In this document: in pieces, positions 10,337-20,693 of the stretch
Layout of the letters: each line of letters begins with the position of its first letter
How positions within the stretch are numbered: position 1 is the stretch's first letter
The notes under the pieces: model-generated
Databases searched by the model: none
The model's input: only the letters and a program-made list of their open reading frames with translations
What the model was told of the DNA's origin: nothing
Assembly: GCF_002804065.1 (NCBI RefSeq)
Contig: NZ_CP024955.1
Location: forward strand, 1,054,001-1,118,000
Reading direction: 5' to 3'
From: Kyrpidia spormannii
Lineage (GTDB): Bacteria; Bacillota; Bacilli; Kyrpidiales; Kyrpidiaceae
DNA length: 64,000 nt
Program-made: the position numbers and the translations under genes

Positions 10337-11356
10337 TTGACCAAACAAAGCGCCTTGCGGAAGATCAGCCTACAGGATAACCGTGAAGCGGCGTTATTGT
10401 TCGGAGTTCACGATGCGCATCTTCGCCGCATCGAGGAACAATTTCCGGCCAAGATCGTGGCGCGCGGCGGGGATATTGTCATCAGCGGGGACGCCCGGGA
10501 TGTACAAACCTTGGAGCGCCTCTTTTCCGTTTTGTTGCAACTGGTGCGCAAAGGCCATATTCTGACCGAGCCCGACGTGGGTTACGCCATCGAGATGGCC
10601 CGGGAGGGCCGGCCGGAGTCGTTGTTGGATTTGTACGGGGAAGCGCTCGGGGTCAGCGCAAAGGGGAAGTCCATCCTGGCGAAAACATTTGGGCAGCGCG
10701 CTTATATTGAGGCGATTCGCAAGCGGGATATCGTGTTTGCCATCGGCCCGGCGGGGACGGGAAAAACGTACCTGGCCGTGGTGATGGCGGTGCAGGCGTT
10801 GCGCCGGGGGGATGTCCAGCGGATCGTGCTGACCCGGCCGGCGGTGGAGGCGGGGGAAAACCTCGGGTTTTTGCCGGGGGATCTTCAGGACAAGGTCGAC
10901 CCGTATCTTCGCCCGCTTTACGATGCCCTGTACGACGTATTCGGTGCTGATCAGGTTCATAAGGCGCTGGAGCGAGGCATGATCGAGATCGCTCCCCTTG
11001 CCTATATGAGGGGCCGCACGTTGGAAGAGTCTTTCGTGATCTTGGACGAAGCGCAAAACGCCACCGGAGAGCAGATGAAGATGTTCTTAACCCGGCTGGG
11101 ACTGGGGTCGAAGATGGTCATTACCGGGGATGTCACCCAGATTGATCTGCCCCGGGGCAAGCGCTCGGGGTTGAAGGAGGCGGCGGAGATTCTCAGGGGA
11201 ATCGGGGAGATCGCGTTTGTGTATCTCACGGGGACAGACGTCGTCCGCCATCCCTTGGTGCAAAAGATCATTTCAGCCTATCAAGCGGCGGAGGACCGGA
11301 GGGATTCACGGAGCCCATCCGGCGAAGCTGCGCCGCTTGGGACACGGGGAGATTGA
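10337..11356 (+). CDS. phoH: PhoH family ATPase
   Basis: 339 residues from a TTG start, the usual length. An N-terminal KH-like region is followed by the P-loop ATPase domain. Walker A is G-P-A-G-T-G-K-T, with T-R-P-A-V-E-A-G-E-N-L-G-F-L-P-G-D after it, then Walker B V-I-L-D-E-A-Q-N and the motif S-K-M-V-I-T-G-D-V-T-Q-I-D. PhoH proteins are linked to RNA metabolism. Placement upstream of yqfF and ybeY is the conserved order and agrees with a shared role in RNA or ribosome handling. Confidence 0.96.
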   Translation: MTKQSALRKISLQDNREAALLFGVHDAHLRRIEEQFPAKIVARGGDIVISGDARDVQTLERLFSVLLQLVRKGHILTEPDVGYAIEMAREGRPESLLDLYGEALGVSAKGKSILAKTFGQRAYIEAIRKRDIVFAIGPAGTGKTYLAVVMAVQALRRGDVQRIVLTRPAVEAGENLGFLPGDLQDKVDPYLRPLYDALYDVFGADQVHKALERGMIEIAPLAYMRGRTLEESFVILDEAQNATGEQMKMFLTRLGLGSKMVITGDVTQIDLPRGKRSGLKEAAEILRGIGEIAFVYLTGTDVVRHPLVQKIISAYQAAEDRRDSRSPSGEAAPLGTRGD

Positions 11357-11362
11357 TCCCTC

Positions 11363-13498
11363 ATGCCGATGGGAAGCTTGGCGTGGCCTCCGGCGGCGTT
11401 GCCGGGGACCTGGAAGAGCAGCCGCGGGGTACGGGTGTTAATCTATGTCGTGCTGGGGTTTATTTTGTATGGTCTTTTTGTCGGAAACACCCTGCCGCAA
11501 AAATACAGTTTTCAGGTGGGGTCGATCAGTGATGTCGACATCAAGGCGCCCACCGACGCCGTGGACACGCTGGCGACCCAGCAACGGAAAGATGACGCAG
11601 CGGCGAAAGTGCCCAAACAATATACGGTGGACCCATCGGTGGAGGATTCGGCTCTTCAGGACTTGAGCCACCTGTTTTCCAGTGTGCAGGAGCTTGCGGG
11701 GCAGACGTCTTTGTCGCCGGCCCAGCGCTTCCAGCAGCTCAAAGCCGCCGTGCCCCCCGGGCTACAGGTCAGCGATGACGTGCTGAACAGCCTCTTGTCC
11801 CTGTCCCCCCAAGAACTGAACACGGTCCGGAACGAGACGAACCGCATGGTGGAACAGTTTTTGGGCCGGGAGTTTGGCCCGGAAGATTTGGCCAGTGCGC
11901 CCTCTGAAGTGGATCGACAACTGGTGGGGTTGGACTTGTCCAGGAATGCTCGGCTGGTGATCCACAATTTAACCCTGGCCAGTTTGCGCCCCAACAAGTT
12001 GTACGATGTGAAGCGGACGGAGGAATTGCGCCAACAGGCCCGGGACAGTGTGCCCGATGTTTGGATCCAAAAGGGCGAGATTGTGGTGCGGGCCGGAGAG
12101 CGGATCACTCCGGAGATTTTGTCGCGCCTTCGAGATCTGAACCTGCTCGCCGAGCAGCCGAATTATCGCCTTTTTCTCGGTTTTGCTGTGGTGATCGCGG
12201 GGCTGGTCAGCGCTCTGGCGCTGTACATTGAGCGGATCCAAAAAAAGATTGTTGAGAGCAATCGATTGCTTGTGGTGCTGGGGCTAATTGTGGTGATCGT
12301 GGCTTTGGAGGTCAAAGGGGTCAGTATGATATCCCGGCAATTTGACCTTACCAGCTTGGGGTATTTTGTGCCTGTGGCCGTGGGCTCGATGTTGGTGACG
12401 ATGTTGTTCGACCTCTCTCTGGCGGTGTTTGTTTCGTTTTTGTTTTCCTTTTTCGCCGCTTTTGGGTTTGACGACTCCTTTGCGGTCCAGTTTGTGAGCT
12501 TGGTCGGGGCCTTGGCCGGGGCTTTTGCCGTGGCCCGGGTGAAACAGCGTTTTGTCATTGTGCGGGCGGGGTTTGTGGTGGCGATTGTGGATATGATCGC
12601 CATTGCGGCGATGCGGGCGCTGTTTACCGGTACGGAGCCAGGTATTTACAATTTTTTACGGACCTTGCTTTTAGGTCTGGCCAATGGCATGTTTTCGGCG
12701 ATCTTGACCACGGGGTTGCTGCCCTTTTTCGAGTCGGCCTTTGGCCTTCTCACCCCCATGCGCCTGCTTGAGCTATCCAACCCCAACCATCCGCTTTTGC
12801 GTAAACTGTTGCTTGAGGCGCCGGGAACGTACCATCATAGCCTCATCGTCGGCAATCTCGCTGAAGCCGCGGCGGAGGTGGTGGGGGCGGATCCCCTGTT
12901 GTGCCGGGTGGGGGCCTATTACCACGATGTGGGAAAAGCGAAGCGGCCGGCTTTTTTCGTGGAGAACCAGATGACCCGGGAGAACCCCCACGACAAAATC
13001 GCCCCCAGTCTGAGTCATCTGATTATCACGAGCCACGTCCGGGATGGCTTGGAACTTCAGGAGCAACACCGCTTGCCGGAGTCGATACGGGATATCTGCG
13101 CCCAGCACCACGGGACCACCGTCCTGTGGTATTTTTACAACAAGGCCCTGGAGCAAGATAAAAGCGGCACTGTGAGCGTGGACAGTTATCGCTATCCCGG
13201 GCCCAAACCCCGGTCGAAGGAGGCGGCGGTGGTCATGCTTTGTGACGCTGTGGAGGCGGCGGTGCGGGCCATGGCCCGGCCAACCCCCCAACGCATCGAG
13301 GCGGTGATTCGCAAGATCATCCGGGACCGTCTTCAGGACGGACAGTTGGATGAGTCGCAGTTGACCTTGCGGGATCTGGATCAAGTGGCGGAGGCCTTTA
13401 TGCGAACGCTGAACGGGATTTATCATCCGCGGATTGAATATCCCGAGCCGCCCAAGGCTTCGACCAAGGCCGAATCAAAAGGGGGAGCTCAGGGGTGA
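11363..13498 (+). CDS. yqfF: 7TM-HD cyclic-di-AMP phosphodiesterase (PgpH/YqfF)
   Basis: 711 residues, typical for PgpH. The order is: N-terminal membrane anchor, a long extracellular 7TMR-HD sensor region, about seven membrane helices (residues 275-470), then the HD hydrolase domain. The HD pair is His521-Asp522 in Y-Y-H-D-V-G-K, with upstream G-T-Y-H-H-S-L and downstream I-C-A-Q-H-H-G-T. Known PgpH enzymes cleave c-di-AMP to pApA. The gene overlaps ybeY by four bases (GTGA), so translation is probably coupled. Confidence 0.95.
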   Translation: MPMGSLAWPPAALPGTWKSSRGVRVLIYVVLGFILYGLFVGNTLPQKYSFQVGSISDVDIKAPTDAVDTLATQQRKDDAAAKVPKQYTVDPSVEDSALQDLSHLFSSVQELAGQTSLSPAQRFQQLKAAVPPGLQVSDDVLNSLLSLSPQELNTVRNETNRMVEQFLGREFGPEDLASAPSEVDRQLVGLDLSRNARLVIHNLTLASLRPNKLYDVKRTEELRQQARDSVPDVWIQKGEIVVRAGERITPEILSRLRDLNLLAEQPNYRLFLGFAVVIAGLVSALALYIERIQKKIVESNRLLVVLGLIVVIVALEVKGVSMISRQFDLTSLGYFVPVAVGSMLVTMLFDLSLAVFVSFLFSFFAAFGFDDSFAVQFVSLVGALAGAFAVARVKQRFVIVRAGFVVAIVDMIAIAAMRALFTGTEPGIYNFLRTLLLGLANGMFSAILTTGLLPFFESAFGLLTPMRLLELSNPNHPLLRKLLLEAPGTYHHSLIVGNLAEAAAEVVGADPLLCRVGAYYHDVGKAKRPAFFVENQMTRENPHDKIAPSLSHLIITSHVRDGLELQEQHRLPESIRDICAQHHGTTVLWYFYNKALEQDKSGTVSVDSYRYPGPKPRSKEAAVVMLCDAVEAAVRAMARPTPQRIEAVIRKIIRDRLQDGQLDESQLTLRDLDQVAEAFMRTLNGIYHPRIEYPEPPKASTKAESKGGAQG

Positions 13499-13983
13499 AC
13501 CGAGTTGCGGTGTGGGTGGAACAGGAAAGGGACGCGCAAGGTGTACCCGATGTGGAACGGTTGATCGCTGCCGTGTTGGAGGAAGCCGCGTCCCGCGAGG
13601 GGGTGGAAGCGGCGGAAGTCTCGGTGGTACTGGTGGACGACGAGCGCATTCACGAGCTGAACCGCGACTACCGCGGGGTGGATCGACCGACGGATGTCCT
13701 GTCCTTTGCGATGCGGGAAGGCGAGGGGGAGCCGGTACAAACCGAAGAGGGCCGGGAGCTTCTCGGGGATATTGTGATCAGTGTGGAGACGGCCGAGCGC
13801 CAGGCGAATCAATACGGGCACAGCCTCCGACGGGAATTGGCGTTTCTAGCGGTTCATGGATTTTTGCACCTGCTCGGGTATGATCACCAGTCCCCGGAAC
13901 AGGAACGGGTGATGTTTGGCAAGCAAGAAGAGGTGTTGAGTGCCCTCGGTATCATGAGGGGGAACCCCGGTGGGCAGCCGTAG
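13495..13983 (+). CDS. ybeY: Endoribonuclease YbeY (rRNA maturation)
   Basis: 162 residues from GTG 13495. The zinc-binding H-x3-H-x5-H motif is seen as [11 protein letters not shown]. The family motifs [17 protein letters not shown] and L-G-D-I-V-I-S are also present. YbeY acts in 16S rRNA 3'-end maturation and ribosome quality control. It overlaps yqfF at its start and the DgkA-PAP2 gene by 14 bases at its end. Confidence 0.97.
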   Translation: MNRVAVWVEQERDAQGVPDVERLIAAVLEEAASREGVEAAEVSVVLVDDERIHELNRDYRGVDRPTDVLSFAMREGEGEPVQTEEGRELLGDIVISVETAERQANQYGHSLRRELAFLAVHGFLHLLGYDHQSPEQERVMFGKQEEVLSALGIMRGNPGGQP

Positions 13984-14674
13984 GCGCTTGGCGGACAGTT
14001 TTCGCTGTGCTGCCGACGGGGTGGTTCATGCCCTGCGAACCCAGAGGAATATGCGGGTTCATTTCGCCCTGGCGGTCGCCGCCCTGGTGGCGGCTCTTTT
14101 GTTTCAGCTGTCAACGGTGGAGTTGGCTCTGGTCTTTGTTTCGATTTCCTTTGTGATCGCGGCCGAGTTGTTTAATACAGCTGTCGAAGCGGTGGTCGAT
14201 TTGGTATCCCCCCAGTATCACCCCCTGGCGCGCATCGCCAAGGACACGGCGGCGGCGGCCGTGCTCCTGGCGGCCATCAATGCGCTGGTGGTGGGGTACT
14301 TTGTGTTCCTCGGGAAGATCGACCCGTGGATGCTGCGGGGACTTCAGGAGTTGCGCCGGGATCCTGTGTACGTGACCTTCATTGCCCTGGGCTTGACGAT
14401 GGCCGTGGGATTCATAGGAAAATCCCGGCACAGGGTGTACAACTATTTTCAGGGGGGCATGCCCAGTATCCACGCGGCGGTGGCCTTTTGCCTGGCGACG
14501 GCAATCGGCTATATCACCTGGAATGGGATGGCAACATTGTTGGCTTTCGTTCTGGCAGGGTTGGTGGCCCAAAGTCGGGTGGAAGGCGGGATCCACACTC
14601 TGGGGGAAGTGGTGGCCGGGGCGGTGCTGGGGGTGGCGGTGGCGGCCGTCCTGTTTTCTCTTATCCAAGGGTGA
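13970..14674 (+). CDS. Diacylglycerol/undecaprenol kinase fused to PAP2 phosphatase-like domain
   Basis: 234 residues from GTG 13970. The first ~110 residues are a DgkA-type kinase, with [18 protein letters not shown] and [10 protein letters not shown]. The second half is a membrane PAP2-like region whose conserved parts are G-G-M-P-S-I-H-A-A (phosphatase S-x-H motif) and S-R-V-E-G-G-I-H-T. In B. subtilis the kinase at this locus is a single-domain protein, so a kinase and a phosphatase acting on the same class of lipid are joined here. Recycling of undecaprenyl phosphate is a plausible role. Confidence 0.85.
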   Translation: MGSRRRLADSFRCAADGVVHALRTQRNMRVHFALAVAALVAALLFQLSTVELALVFVSISFVIAAELFNTAVEAVVDLVSPQYHPLARIAKDTAAAAVLLAAINALVVGYFVFLGKIDPWMLRGLQELRRDPVYVTFIALGLTMAVGFIGKSRHRVYNYFQGGMPSIHAAVAFCLATAIGYITWNGMATLLAFVLAGLVAQSRVEGGIHTLGEVVAGAVLGVAVAAVLFSLIQG

Positions 14675-14742
14675 GCCTGTGCCCATCCCTTTCGTGAGGC
14701 ACCGGGGCACCCGGGAATACTGAATAAGGGGGTGAAAGCCCA

Positions 14743-15645
14743 GTGGTGGACAGCTCAGGATTTCGCTCAGGGTTTGCAGCTTTAGTCGGTCGTCCCAACG
14801 TGGGCAAGTCTACGCTGCTCAATCGGCTTATCGGCACGAAGATTGCGATCATGTCGGATAAGCCGCAAACCACCCGGAACCGCATTCGCGGGGTCTTGAC
14901 CCGGGAGAACGGCCAAGTGATTTTTTTGGACACGCCGGGGGTGCATCGGCCCAAACACCGTCTGGGGGATTATATGACCCGCCTGGCGTTGGCGACGCTC
15001 CAGGAGGTGGATCTCGTCCTCTTTGTCATTGACGTGACGTCGAAGTTCGGCCCAGGGGAGCAGGTGATTCTGGATCATTTGCAAGGGGTGGAAACGCCTG
15101 TATTCCTGGTGATCAACAAGATCGACCTGGTTTCGCCGAGAGAGTTGCTGCCGATGATCGACGAGCATCGAAAACGGTACCCGTTCCGGGAAGTTGTCCC
15201 GGTTTCCGCGGTGAAGGGGACGAACCTCGACCGCCTGGAGGAGCGGATTTATGCCACTTTGCCCGAAGGCCCGCCGTATTATCCGGCAGATCAGGTCACG
15301 GATCATCCCGAGTCCTTCATTGTCGCCGAGTTGGTGCGGGAGCAAGTCCTGAATCTCACCCGGGAAGAGGTCCCCCATTCTGTGGCGGTGACGGTGGAAG
15401 AAATGACCCCCCGGGAGAATGGCCTGCTTTACATTCGGGCGGTGGTGGTGACGGAGAAGGAGAGTCAAAAGGCGATCCTTATCGGCCGGGAGGGCGGGAT
15501 GTTGAAGCGGGTGGGCCAGAGGGCCCGAAGAGAAATCGAGGCGCTGCTCGGCTCGCGTATCTATCTGGACCTCTGGGTGAAGGTGAAGAAAGACTGGCGA
15601 AATCGCGAGCCGATCCTGCGCAATTTTGGGTACGTAGAGGATTAA
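14743..15645 (+). CDS. era: GTPase Era
   Basis: 300 residues from GTG 14743 with AAGGGGGTGA upstream. GTPase motifs are in order: G-R-P-N-V-G-K-S-T (G1), a T-T switch region (K-P-Q-T-T-R-N), D-T-P-G (G3) and N-K-I-D (G4), then the C-terminal KH domain with V-K-K-D-W-R-N-R-E. Era binds the 3' end of 16S rRNA and helps assemble the 30S subunit, fitting its place next to ybeY. Confidence 0.98.
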   Translation: MVDSSGFRSGFAALVGRPNVGKSTLLNRLIGTKIAIMSDKPQTTRNRIRGVLTRENGQVIFLDTPGVHRPKHRLGDYMTRLALATLQEVDLVLFVIDVTSKFGPGEQVILDHLQGVETPVFLVINKIDLVSPRELLPMIDEHRKRYPFREVVPVSAVKGTNLDRLEERIYATLPEGPPYYPADQVTDHPESFIVAELVREQVLNLTREEVPHSVAVTVEEMTPRENGLLYIRAVVVTEKESQKAILIGREGGMLKRVGQRARREIEALLGSRIYLDLWVKVKKDWRNREPILRNFGYVED

Positions 15646-15729
15646 GCGATGCAATGATTCCCTTGCATAGGGCCCCCCGGTTGGGATACGCTAACGGTAC
15701 TCCGAATCCCAAAGTGAGAGTGATGGGTT

Positions 15730-15882
15730 GTGCGGGAATTGTCCTGGCGGTGGTTCACCCAGACGGGATCGATCGACGCCTATCTCCTCTATTCACAGTA
15801 CCAGAGTTCGGAGAACGCGCCGGGGGAGGAGGGAAAAGATCCACCGGCTTCGGGAAGCGAGGAAGCGGAGGCCAAAGTATGA
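15730..15882 (+). CDS. yqzL: YqzL family small protein
   Basis: A 50-residue frame from GTG 15730 to TGA 15880-15882. Its start, L-S-W-R-W-F-T-Q-T-G-S-I-D-A-Y-L-L-Y, matches the short YqzL proteins that lie between era/cdd and recO in Bacillus. The C-terminus is an acidic, Ser/Gly-rich tail. The stop overlaps the recO start (ATGA). Function unknown. The ribosome binding site is weak, so coupling or a slightly different start is possible. Confidence 0.75.
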   Translation: MRELSWRWFTQTGSIDAYLLYSQYQSSENAPGEEGKDPPASGSEEAEAKV

Positions 15883-16664
15883 ACGTCCAGGTGGAAGGCA
15901 TTGTGTTGCGGGGAGTGGACTATGGGGAAACCCATCGGATCGTGACATTGCTGACGCCGGAGATCGGGAAGGTCGGGGCCATGGCCCGGGGAGCCAAACG
16001 GCCCCAGAGCCGCCTGCGCGCCTTGGTGCAGCCCTTGGTGCGAGGGACATTCTCCCTGGCCTATCGGGGGCAGGGCATGGCGATCATTCGCCAGGGCCAG
16101 TGGTTGGAAGGATACCGGGCGATCCAGGAGGATCTCTGGAAGCACGCCTACGCCGGGTATGCGGCGGAGCTGGTCGATCGGTTTGTGGAGGAGGCGACCC
16201 CCAACCCCGGAGTTTATGAGTTTTTCCGCCAGTGGCTGGAAGCGCTGGCCGCGGGGAAAGATGCGGAAATTCTCACTCGCTTGTTTGAGCTGCACGTATG
16301 CGAGTGGGCGGGGGTGCGGCCGCTGCTCGATCGTTGCGCCGGATGCGGCGCGGCGGTGGGATACGCCAGGATGTTTGATTTGTCCGGTGGCGGGCCTCTT
16401 TGCGACCGGTGCCTCGACCTGCGCCGCGGCATTCCCATTCGCCCCCAGACTTGCGCAGTGATGCGCGCCTTGCAGTCGGTGCCCGTAAACCGCCTGGGGG
16501 ATATACGGGTGGGCCCGGATACCCGCCGGGAGTTGGCCGACCTGCTCGGGGCGTATTTGGAACATCACACCGGGGCCCGCCTGCGGGGCCGGGAGTATAT
16601 TCGCAGGCTGCGGGAATACGCCTGGCCGGGGCCGCTTGACGGGGCCGGAGGGGATTTGGTATGA
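15879..16664 (+). CDS. recO: DNA repair protein RecO
   Basis: 261 residues from ATG 15879; the longer in-frame opening from 15654 overlaps yqzL and lacks family similarity. The N-terminal OB-fold shows V-E-G-I-V-L-R, Y-G-E-T-H-R-I-V and G-A-K-R-P-Q-S-R-L. The helical C-terminus carries the zinc site as two C-x2-C pairs, in C-A-G-C-G and C-D-R-C. RecO works with RecF and RecR to load RecA at gaps. No cdd gene separates era and recO here. Confidence 0.96.
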   Translation: MNVQVEGIVLRGVDYGETHRIVTLLTPEIGKVGAMARGAKRPQSRLRALVQPLVRGTFSLAYRGQGMAIIRQGQWLEGYRAIQEDLWKHAYAGYAAELVDRFVEEATPNPGVYEFFRQWLEALAAGKDAEILTRLFELHVCEWAGVRPLLDRCAGCGAAVGYARMFDLSGGGPLCDRCLDLRRGIPIRPQTCAVMRALQSVPVNRLGDIRVGPDTRRELADLLGAYLEHHTGARLRGREYIRRLREYAWPGPLDGAGGDLV

Positions 16665-16671
16665 TTCGATC

Positions 16672-16887
16672 CGACAAGGACCAAGAACGGGCGAGGAAGG
16701 GTCTATAGTACCCGGGGGCACTGACCCCAAGCGAGCCGGGATGGGTGGGAGCCCGGCGGCAGTCCCGGGGAAACGGCAGCCTGGAGCCTGGGTGGAAAAG
16801 AGGGTTCGCACCGGAGGTGCGGATCAAGTAGGGTGGAACCGCGGGAGAACCATCTCTCGTCCCTATGGGGCGGGGGATGGTTTTATT
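16672..16887 (+). promoter_or_regulatory. Glycine T-box leader of glyQS
   Basis: The T-box core AGGGTGGAACCGCG lies at 16830-16843, and a terminator hairpin follows (AACCATC at 16849-16855, GATGGTT at 16876-16882, then T residues). Upstream is a structured region with paired GC arms consistent with stem I. Uncharged tRNA-Gly would bind the leader and favour the antiterminator, raising glyQS expression. The specifier codon itself was not resolved, so glycine is inferred from the downstream genes. The 5' boundary is approximate. Confidence 0.92.
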
Positions 16888-16937
16888 TGTTTCCAGAGGT
16901 TTAGGCAGGATGTTTTAAAGGAGGCATAACGCGGAGG

Positions 16938-17792
16938 ATGGCCATGACCTTTCAAGAGATGATTCTGCGGCTGCAAGAGTTTTGGGCGGGCCGGGGCTGC
17001 GTGCTGGCCCAGCCCTACGATGTGGAAAAGGGTGCCGGGACGATGAACCCCATGACCTTTCTGCGGGTGCTCGGCCCTGACCCGTGGCGGGTGGCCTACG
17101 TGGAGCCTTCCCGTCGCCCGGCGGACGGGCGGTACGGCGAGAATCCAAACCGGTTGTACCAGCACCATCAGTATCAGGTGATTCTCAAACCCTCTCCCGA
17201 GGACGTCCTCGAACTGTATTTAGAAAGCTTGCGCAGGTTGGACATCGACCCGGAGGAACATGATATCCGGTTTGTGGAGGACAACTGGGAATCGCCGACT
17301 CTGGGGGCCTGGGGGTTGGGTTGGGAGGTGTGGCTGGACGGCATGGAGATCACCCAGTTTACGTATTTTCAGCAGGTGGGGGGGTTGGACGTCCGACCCG
17401 TGGCGGCGGAGATCACCTACGGGCTGGAGAGGCTCGCCTCGTATATCCAGCAGTGTGACAACGTGTTCGACCTGGTCTGGGTGGAGGGCGTGACTTACCG
17501 GGACGTGTTTTTGCGGGGGGAGTACGAGCACTCGAAATACAGCTTCGAGGTTTCAGACGCCGAGCAACTCTTTGAATGGTTTTCCTCCTATGAGCGGGAA
17601 GCCCGCCGTGCCCTGGAGGCGGGGTTGGCCCTTCCAGCTTATGATTATGTGTTGAAGTGTTCCCATACGTTCAATCTTCTCGAGGCCCGGGGAGCCATCA
17701 GCGTATCCGAGCGGACAGCCTTTATCGGCCGGGTGCGCCAGTTGGCTCGCCTGTGCGCGGAAGCCTATGTCGGGGAAGGGGGGCGGGAGTGA
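16938..17792 (+). CDS. glyQ: Glycyl-tRNA synthetase alpha subunit
   Basis: 284 residues from ATG 16938, with AAAGGAGG upstream; ATG at codon 3 is a possible alternative. Family hallmarks are the N-terminal [36 protein letters not shown], and [17 protein letters not shown]. It is the catalytic part of the alpha2-beta2 enzyme that charges tRNA-Gly. It overlaps glyS (TGATG). Confidence 0.99.
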   Translation: MAMTFQEMILRLQEFWAGRGCVLAQPYDVEKGAGTMNPMTFLRVLGPDPWRVAYVEPSRRPADGRYGENPNRLYQHHQYQVILKPSPEDVLELYLESLRRLDIDPEEHDIRFVEDNWESPTLGAWGLGWEVWLDGMEITQFTYFQQVGGLDVRPVAAEITYGLERLASYIQQCDNVFDLVWVEGVTYRDVFLRGEYEHSKYSFEVSDAEQLFEWFSSYEREARRALEAGLALPAYDYVLKCSHTFNLLEARGAISVSERTAFIGRVRQLARLCAEAYVGEGGRE

Positions 17793-19879
17793 TGGCGGCA
17801 CCGTTTTTGTTGGAAATCGGCGTGGAAGAGTTGCCGGCTCGGTTTGTTCCTGAAGCCCTGGAACAGCTTCGGGTGAGAATGTCCGAATGGTTGGAGGCTC
17901 AGCGCCTCGCCCACGGTGCCGTGCAGGTCTATGGCACCCCCCGCCGCCTGACGCTGTACGCGGCGGATCTGGCCGAAAGACAGGAAGATCGGGAATTCCA
18001 GGTTCGGGGGCCGTCCCTGAAGGCGGCGAAAGGACCAGATGGCCGCTGGACCAAGGCGGCGGAAGGGTTTGCCCGAAGTCAGGGAGTGGCTGTGGACGAT
18101 CTGGTGGAGCGGGGGACGCCCCAGGGCGTGTACGTTTACGCGCTGAAGCGAGAAGCCGGCCTTCGGACTCCGGAGCTTCTTGCCGGCTATATCCCGGAGC
18201 TCGTCCTCGGCCTCTCCTTTCCGAAGACGATGCGTTGGGGGACGAGGGACGTCCGGTTTGCCCGGCCCATTCGCTGGTTGGTCGCCCTATACGGGGAGGA
18301 GGTCGTGCCGGCGGAGGTGGCCGGCGTGAAAACCGGCCGCATCAGCCGAGGGCACCGCACCCTTCATCCCGGGCCGGTGGAGATCCCCGGGGCGGAGGCG
18401 TACGTCGATATGCTGGACGCGGCCTTTGTGATGGTGGATGTGGCGCGGAGAAAAGAGGTGATCGTCGATCAGGTTCGCCGGGCGGCGGAAGAGATCGGGG
18501 GCCAGGCGGTGATCGACGAGGAGCTGCTGGAGGAAGTGGTGCATTTGGTGGAATGGCCGACTGCTTTCGCCGGGGCCTTTGACCGGGACTTTCTCCAAGT
18601 GCCGCCGGAAGTGATCATGCTGACGATGAAAGAAAACCAGCGGTATTTTCCCGTGGTGGACGGGGACGGCGGTCTCATCCCCGGATTCGTGGGGGTGCGA
18701 AACGGTGGAGACCACCGGCTGGACGTGGTCAGGGCGGGGAACGAAAAGGTCCTCCGGGCGCGATTGGCGGACGCAAAGTTTTTTTACGACGAAGACCGGA
18801 AAATCGCCCCGATTCGCGCGATGGAGCGGTTGCGGAACGTCGTTTTCCAAGAGGGCGCAGGCACAATGTACGACAAGGTGGAACGGGTGCGCCGGGTGGC
18901 CCTGGCGTTGGCGGACCGGCTCGGTTTGGGACCCCGGGAAGTGGAGACGGTGGAGGCGGCGGGCAGGATCCTGAAATTCGACCTGGCCACGCACATGGTG
19001 TATGAGTTCCCGGAGCTAGAAGGGGTCATGGGGCGTTATTATGCCTTGGAAGCCGGGGAGGGATCGGAGGTGGCCGAGGCGATCCTGGAGCATCACCGGC
19101 CGCGGTTCCCGGGGGACGACTTGCCCGGGAGTCCGGCGGGCACGGTGTTGGCTGTGGCAGACAAAGCGGATACCCTGTGCGCCTCCTTCTATGCCGGCAT
19201 TCGGCCCACGGGGTCCGAGGATCCCTACGGGCTGCGGAGGAACGCCCTGGGGCTGCTCCAGATTTTGCGTTATCTGGAGATCCCCATCGCCTTGGGCGAA
19301 ATCCTCGATCTCGCCGAGGATGCTTTGCGCGCCAGCGGGTTTCAGGACGGCGGGACTTGGCGGGCGGATTTGGACAGTTTTGTCACGACCCGGCTCCGCA
19401 CTTGGCTGTTGGAGGAAGGTCGGCGCCACGACTTGGTGGATGCGATTCTCGGCCGAGCCGATGAACCCCTTGCTGTCCTGATCGGGCGGGTGCGGTTTTA
19501 CGAAAGTCTGGCTGACGAAGGCCACTCCGGACTCTACGAGACCGCCGGAGCTGCCAAGCGGGTGCACAATCTCGCGAAAAAGGGTGAAGGCCTCGCCGGG
19601 GAGCCGGATCCGGGGCGATTTCAGGACGATGCGGAACGGGCCCTCCACGAAGCCTCCCGGCTGGCGCGCCAGGAGTTGGAAGCGGCCCGGGCTGCGGGGG
19701 ACGAAAAGAGGGCTCTTGACGCCATGGGCCATCTGAATCGGGCCGTTCACCCGTTCTTTGACCGGGTGATGGTGCTGGTGGAGGACGAGGAGATTCGGGA
19801 GAATCGATTGCGCCTCCTGCGGGATGTGGCGGACGTTTACAATCTGTTGCTCGACTGGAGGCAAGTGGTACTGTCTTAA
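17792..19879 (+). CDS. glyS: Glycyl-tRNA synthetase beta subunit
   Basis: 695 residues from ATG 17792, which overlaps the glyQ stop. It begins with the typical L-L-E-I-G-V-E-E-L-P-A-R-F and contains F-P-K-T-M-R-W-G, M-K-E-N-Q-R-Y-F-P and R-L-A-D-A-K-F-F-Y-D-E-D. The HD-like and anticodon-binding regions of the C-terminal part end with L-D-W-R-Q-V. It binds tRNA and completes the bacterial alpha2-beta2 synthetase under the T-box. Confidence 0.98.
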   Translation: MAAPFLLEIGVEELPARFVPEALEQLRVRMSEWLEAQRLAHGAVQVYGTPRRLTLYAADLAERQEDREFQVRGPSLKAAKGPDGRWTKAAEGFARSQGVAVDDLVERGTPQGVYVYALKREAGLRTPELLAGYIPELVLGLSFPKTMRWGTRDVRFARPIRWLVALYGEEVVPAEVAGVKTGRISRGHRTLHPGPVEIPGAEAYVDMLDAAFVMVDVARRKEVIVDQVRRAAEEIGGQAVIDEELLEEVVHLVEWPTAFAGAFDRDFLQVPPEVIMLTMKENQRYFPVVDGDGGLIPGFVGVRNGGDHRLDVVRAGNEKVLRARLADAKFFYDEDRKIAPIRAMERLRNVVFQEGAGTMYDKVERVRRVALALADRLGLGPREVETVEAAGRILKFDLATHMVYEFPELEGVMGRYYALEAGEGSEVAEAILEHHRPRFPGDDLPGSPAGTVLAVADKADTLCASFYAGIRPTGSEDPYGLRRNALGLLQILRYLEIPIALGEILDLAEDALRASGFQDGGTWRADLDSFVTTRLRTWLLEEGRRHDLVDAILGRADEPLAVLIGRVRFYESLADEGHSGLYETAGAAKRVHNLAKKGEGLAGEPDPGRFQDDAERALHEASRLARQELEAARAAGDEKRALDAMGHLNRAVHPFFDRVMVLVEDEEIRENRLRLLRDVADVYNLLLDWRQVVLS

Positions 19880-19898
19880 AATCAGTGTGCCATCATGG

Positions 19899-19928
19899 AC
19901 CACCCTCTCTTGCGGAAAGGAGGGTGGT
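19899..19928 (+). terminator. Hairpin after glyS, possible terminator
   Basis: Arms ACCACCCTC (19899-19907) and GAGGGTGGT (19920-19928) are perfect complements 20 bases after the glyS stop. No clear T run follows, so termination may be weak. Confidence 0.5.
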
Positions 19929-20041
19929 CAATTAGTATATACGATATACGGGATAACAGCCAAAAGTATAACACATTGACCGACACCCCTTTCCACATTC
20001 AGCGTGATCATTCGGGCCGGGGGTGGTGAGGAACCATCGAA

Positions 20042-20674
20042 TTGACCAAGCGGCAAGAGCAGATTCTTGAAATCGTACGCCGAGAGGGACCGATTACCGG
20101 GGAACGAATCGCCGAAAGGTTGCATCTGACCCGGGCGACCCTTCGACCGGACTTGACCGTGCTAACCATGGCCGGGTTTCTGGATGCCCGCCCCCGGGTG
20201 GGGTATTTTTACGTCGGCAAGCCCATGGGGGAAGTGATTGCCGACCAGCTTCGCAACATGAAAGTCAAGGACTACAAATCGGTCCCGGTGGTGGTGAGCG
20301 AGGCGACCTCGGTGTACGACGCCATTGTGACGATGTTTTTGGAGGACGTGGGGACGCTTTTTGTGGTTCGGGATCAGGCGGTTCTGGCAGGTGTGGTGTC
20401 CCGGAAGGACTTGCTGAAAGTGGCGATTGGCGCCCAGGATGTTCGGGAAGTGCCGGTGGGCTTGGCGATGACCCGGATGCCCAATATCATCGTGGTGACG
20501 CCGGAGGAGAACGTTTACGAGGCCGCGAGGAAGCTGATCGATTATCAGATCGACGCATTGCCGGTCGTCCGGGTCATGGATGCCCACAGCAAACAACTTG
20601 AAGTGGTCGGCCGCTTTACCAAGACGACGATCGCGCGAATCTTCGTCGAGTTGGGATCGGGCCGGGACATCTGA
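20042..20674 (+). CDS. ccpN: CcpN-type transcription regulator (HTH plus two CBS domains)
   Basis: 210 residues from a TTG start. An N-terminal winged helix-turn-helix (I-T-G-E-R-I-A-E-R-L-H-L-T-R-A-T-L-R-P-D) is followed by two CBS domains (about 75-135 and 145-200). This is the architecture of CcpN/YqzB, which represses gluconeogenic genes and senses nucleotides through its CBS domains in B. subtilis. Here, as there, it lies after glyS and before yqfL. The ppdK gene downstream makes a role in pyruvate/PEP control likely. Confidence 0.9.
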   Translation: MTKRQEQILEIVRREGPITGERIAERLHLTRATLRPDLTVLTMAGFLDARPRVGYFYVGKPMGEVIADQLRNMKVKDYKSVPVVVSEATSVYDAIVTMFLEDVGTLFVVRDQAVLAGVVSRKDLLKVAIGAQDVREVPVGLAMTRMPNIIVVTPEENVYEAARKLIDYQIDALPVVRVMDAHSKQLEVVGRFTKTTIARIFVELGSGRDI

Positions 20675-20693
20675 GGAGGGGATCCGGAGCTTT

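Noticed and set aside
15789-16811. 340-codon minus-strand frame
   Set aside because: Opposite strand of recO and the T-box leader; no domain.
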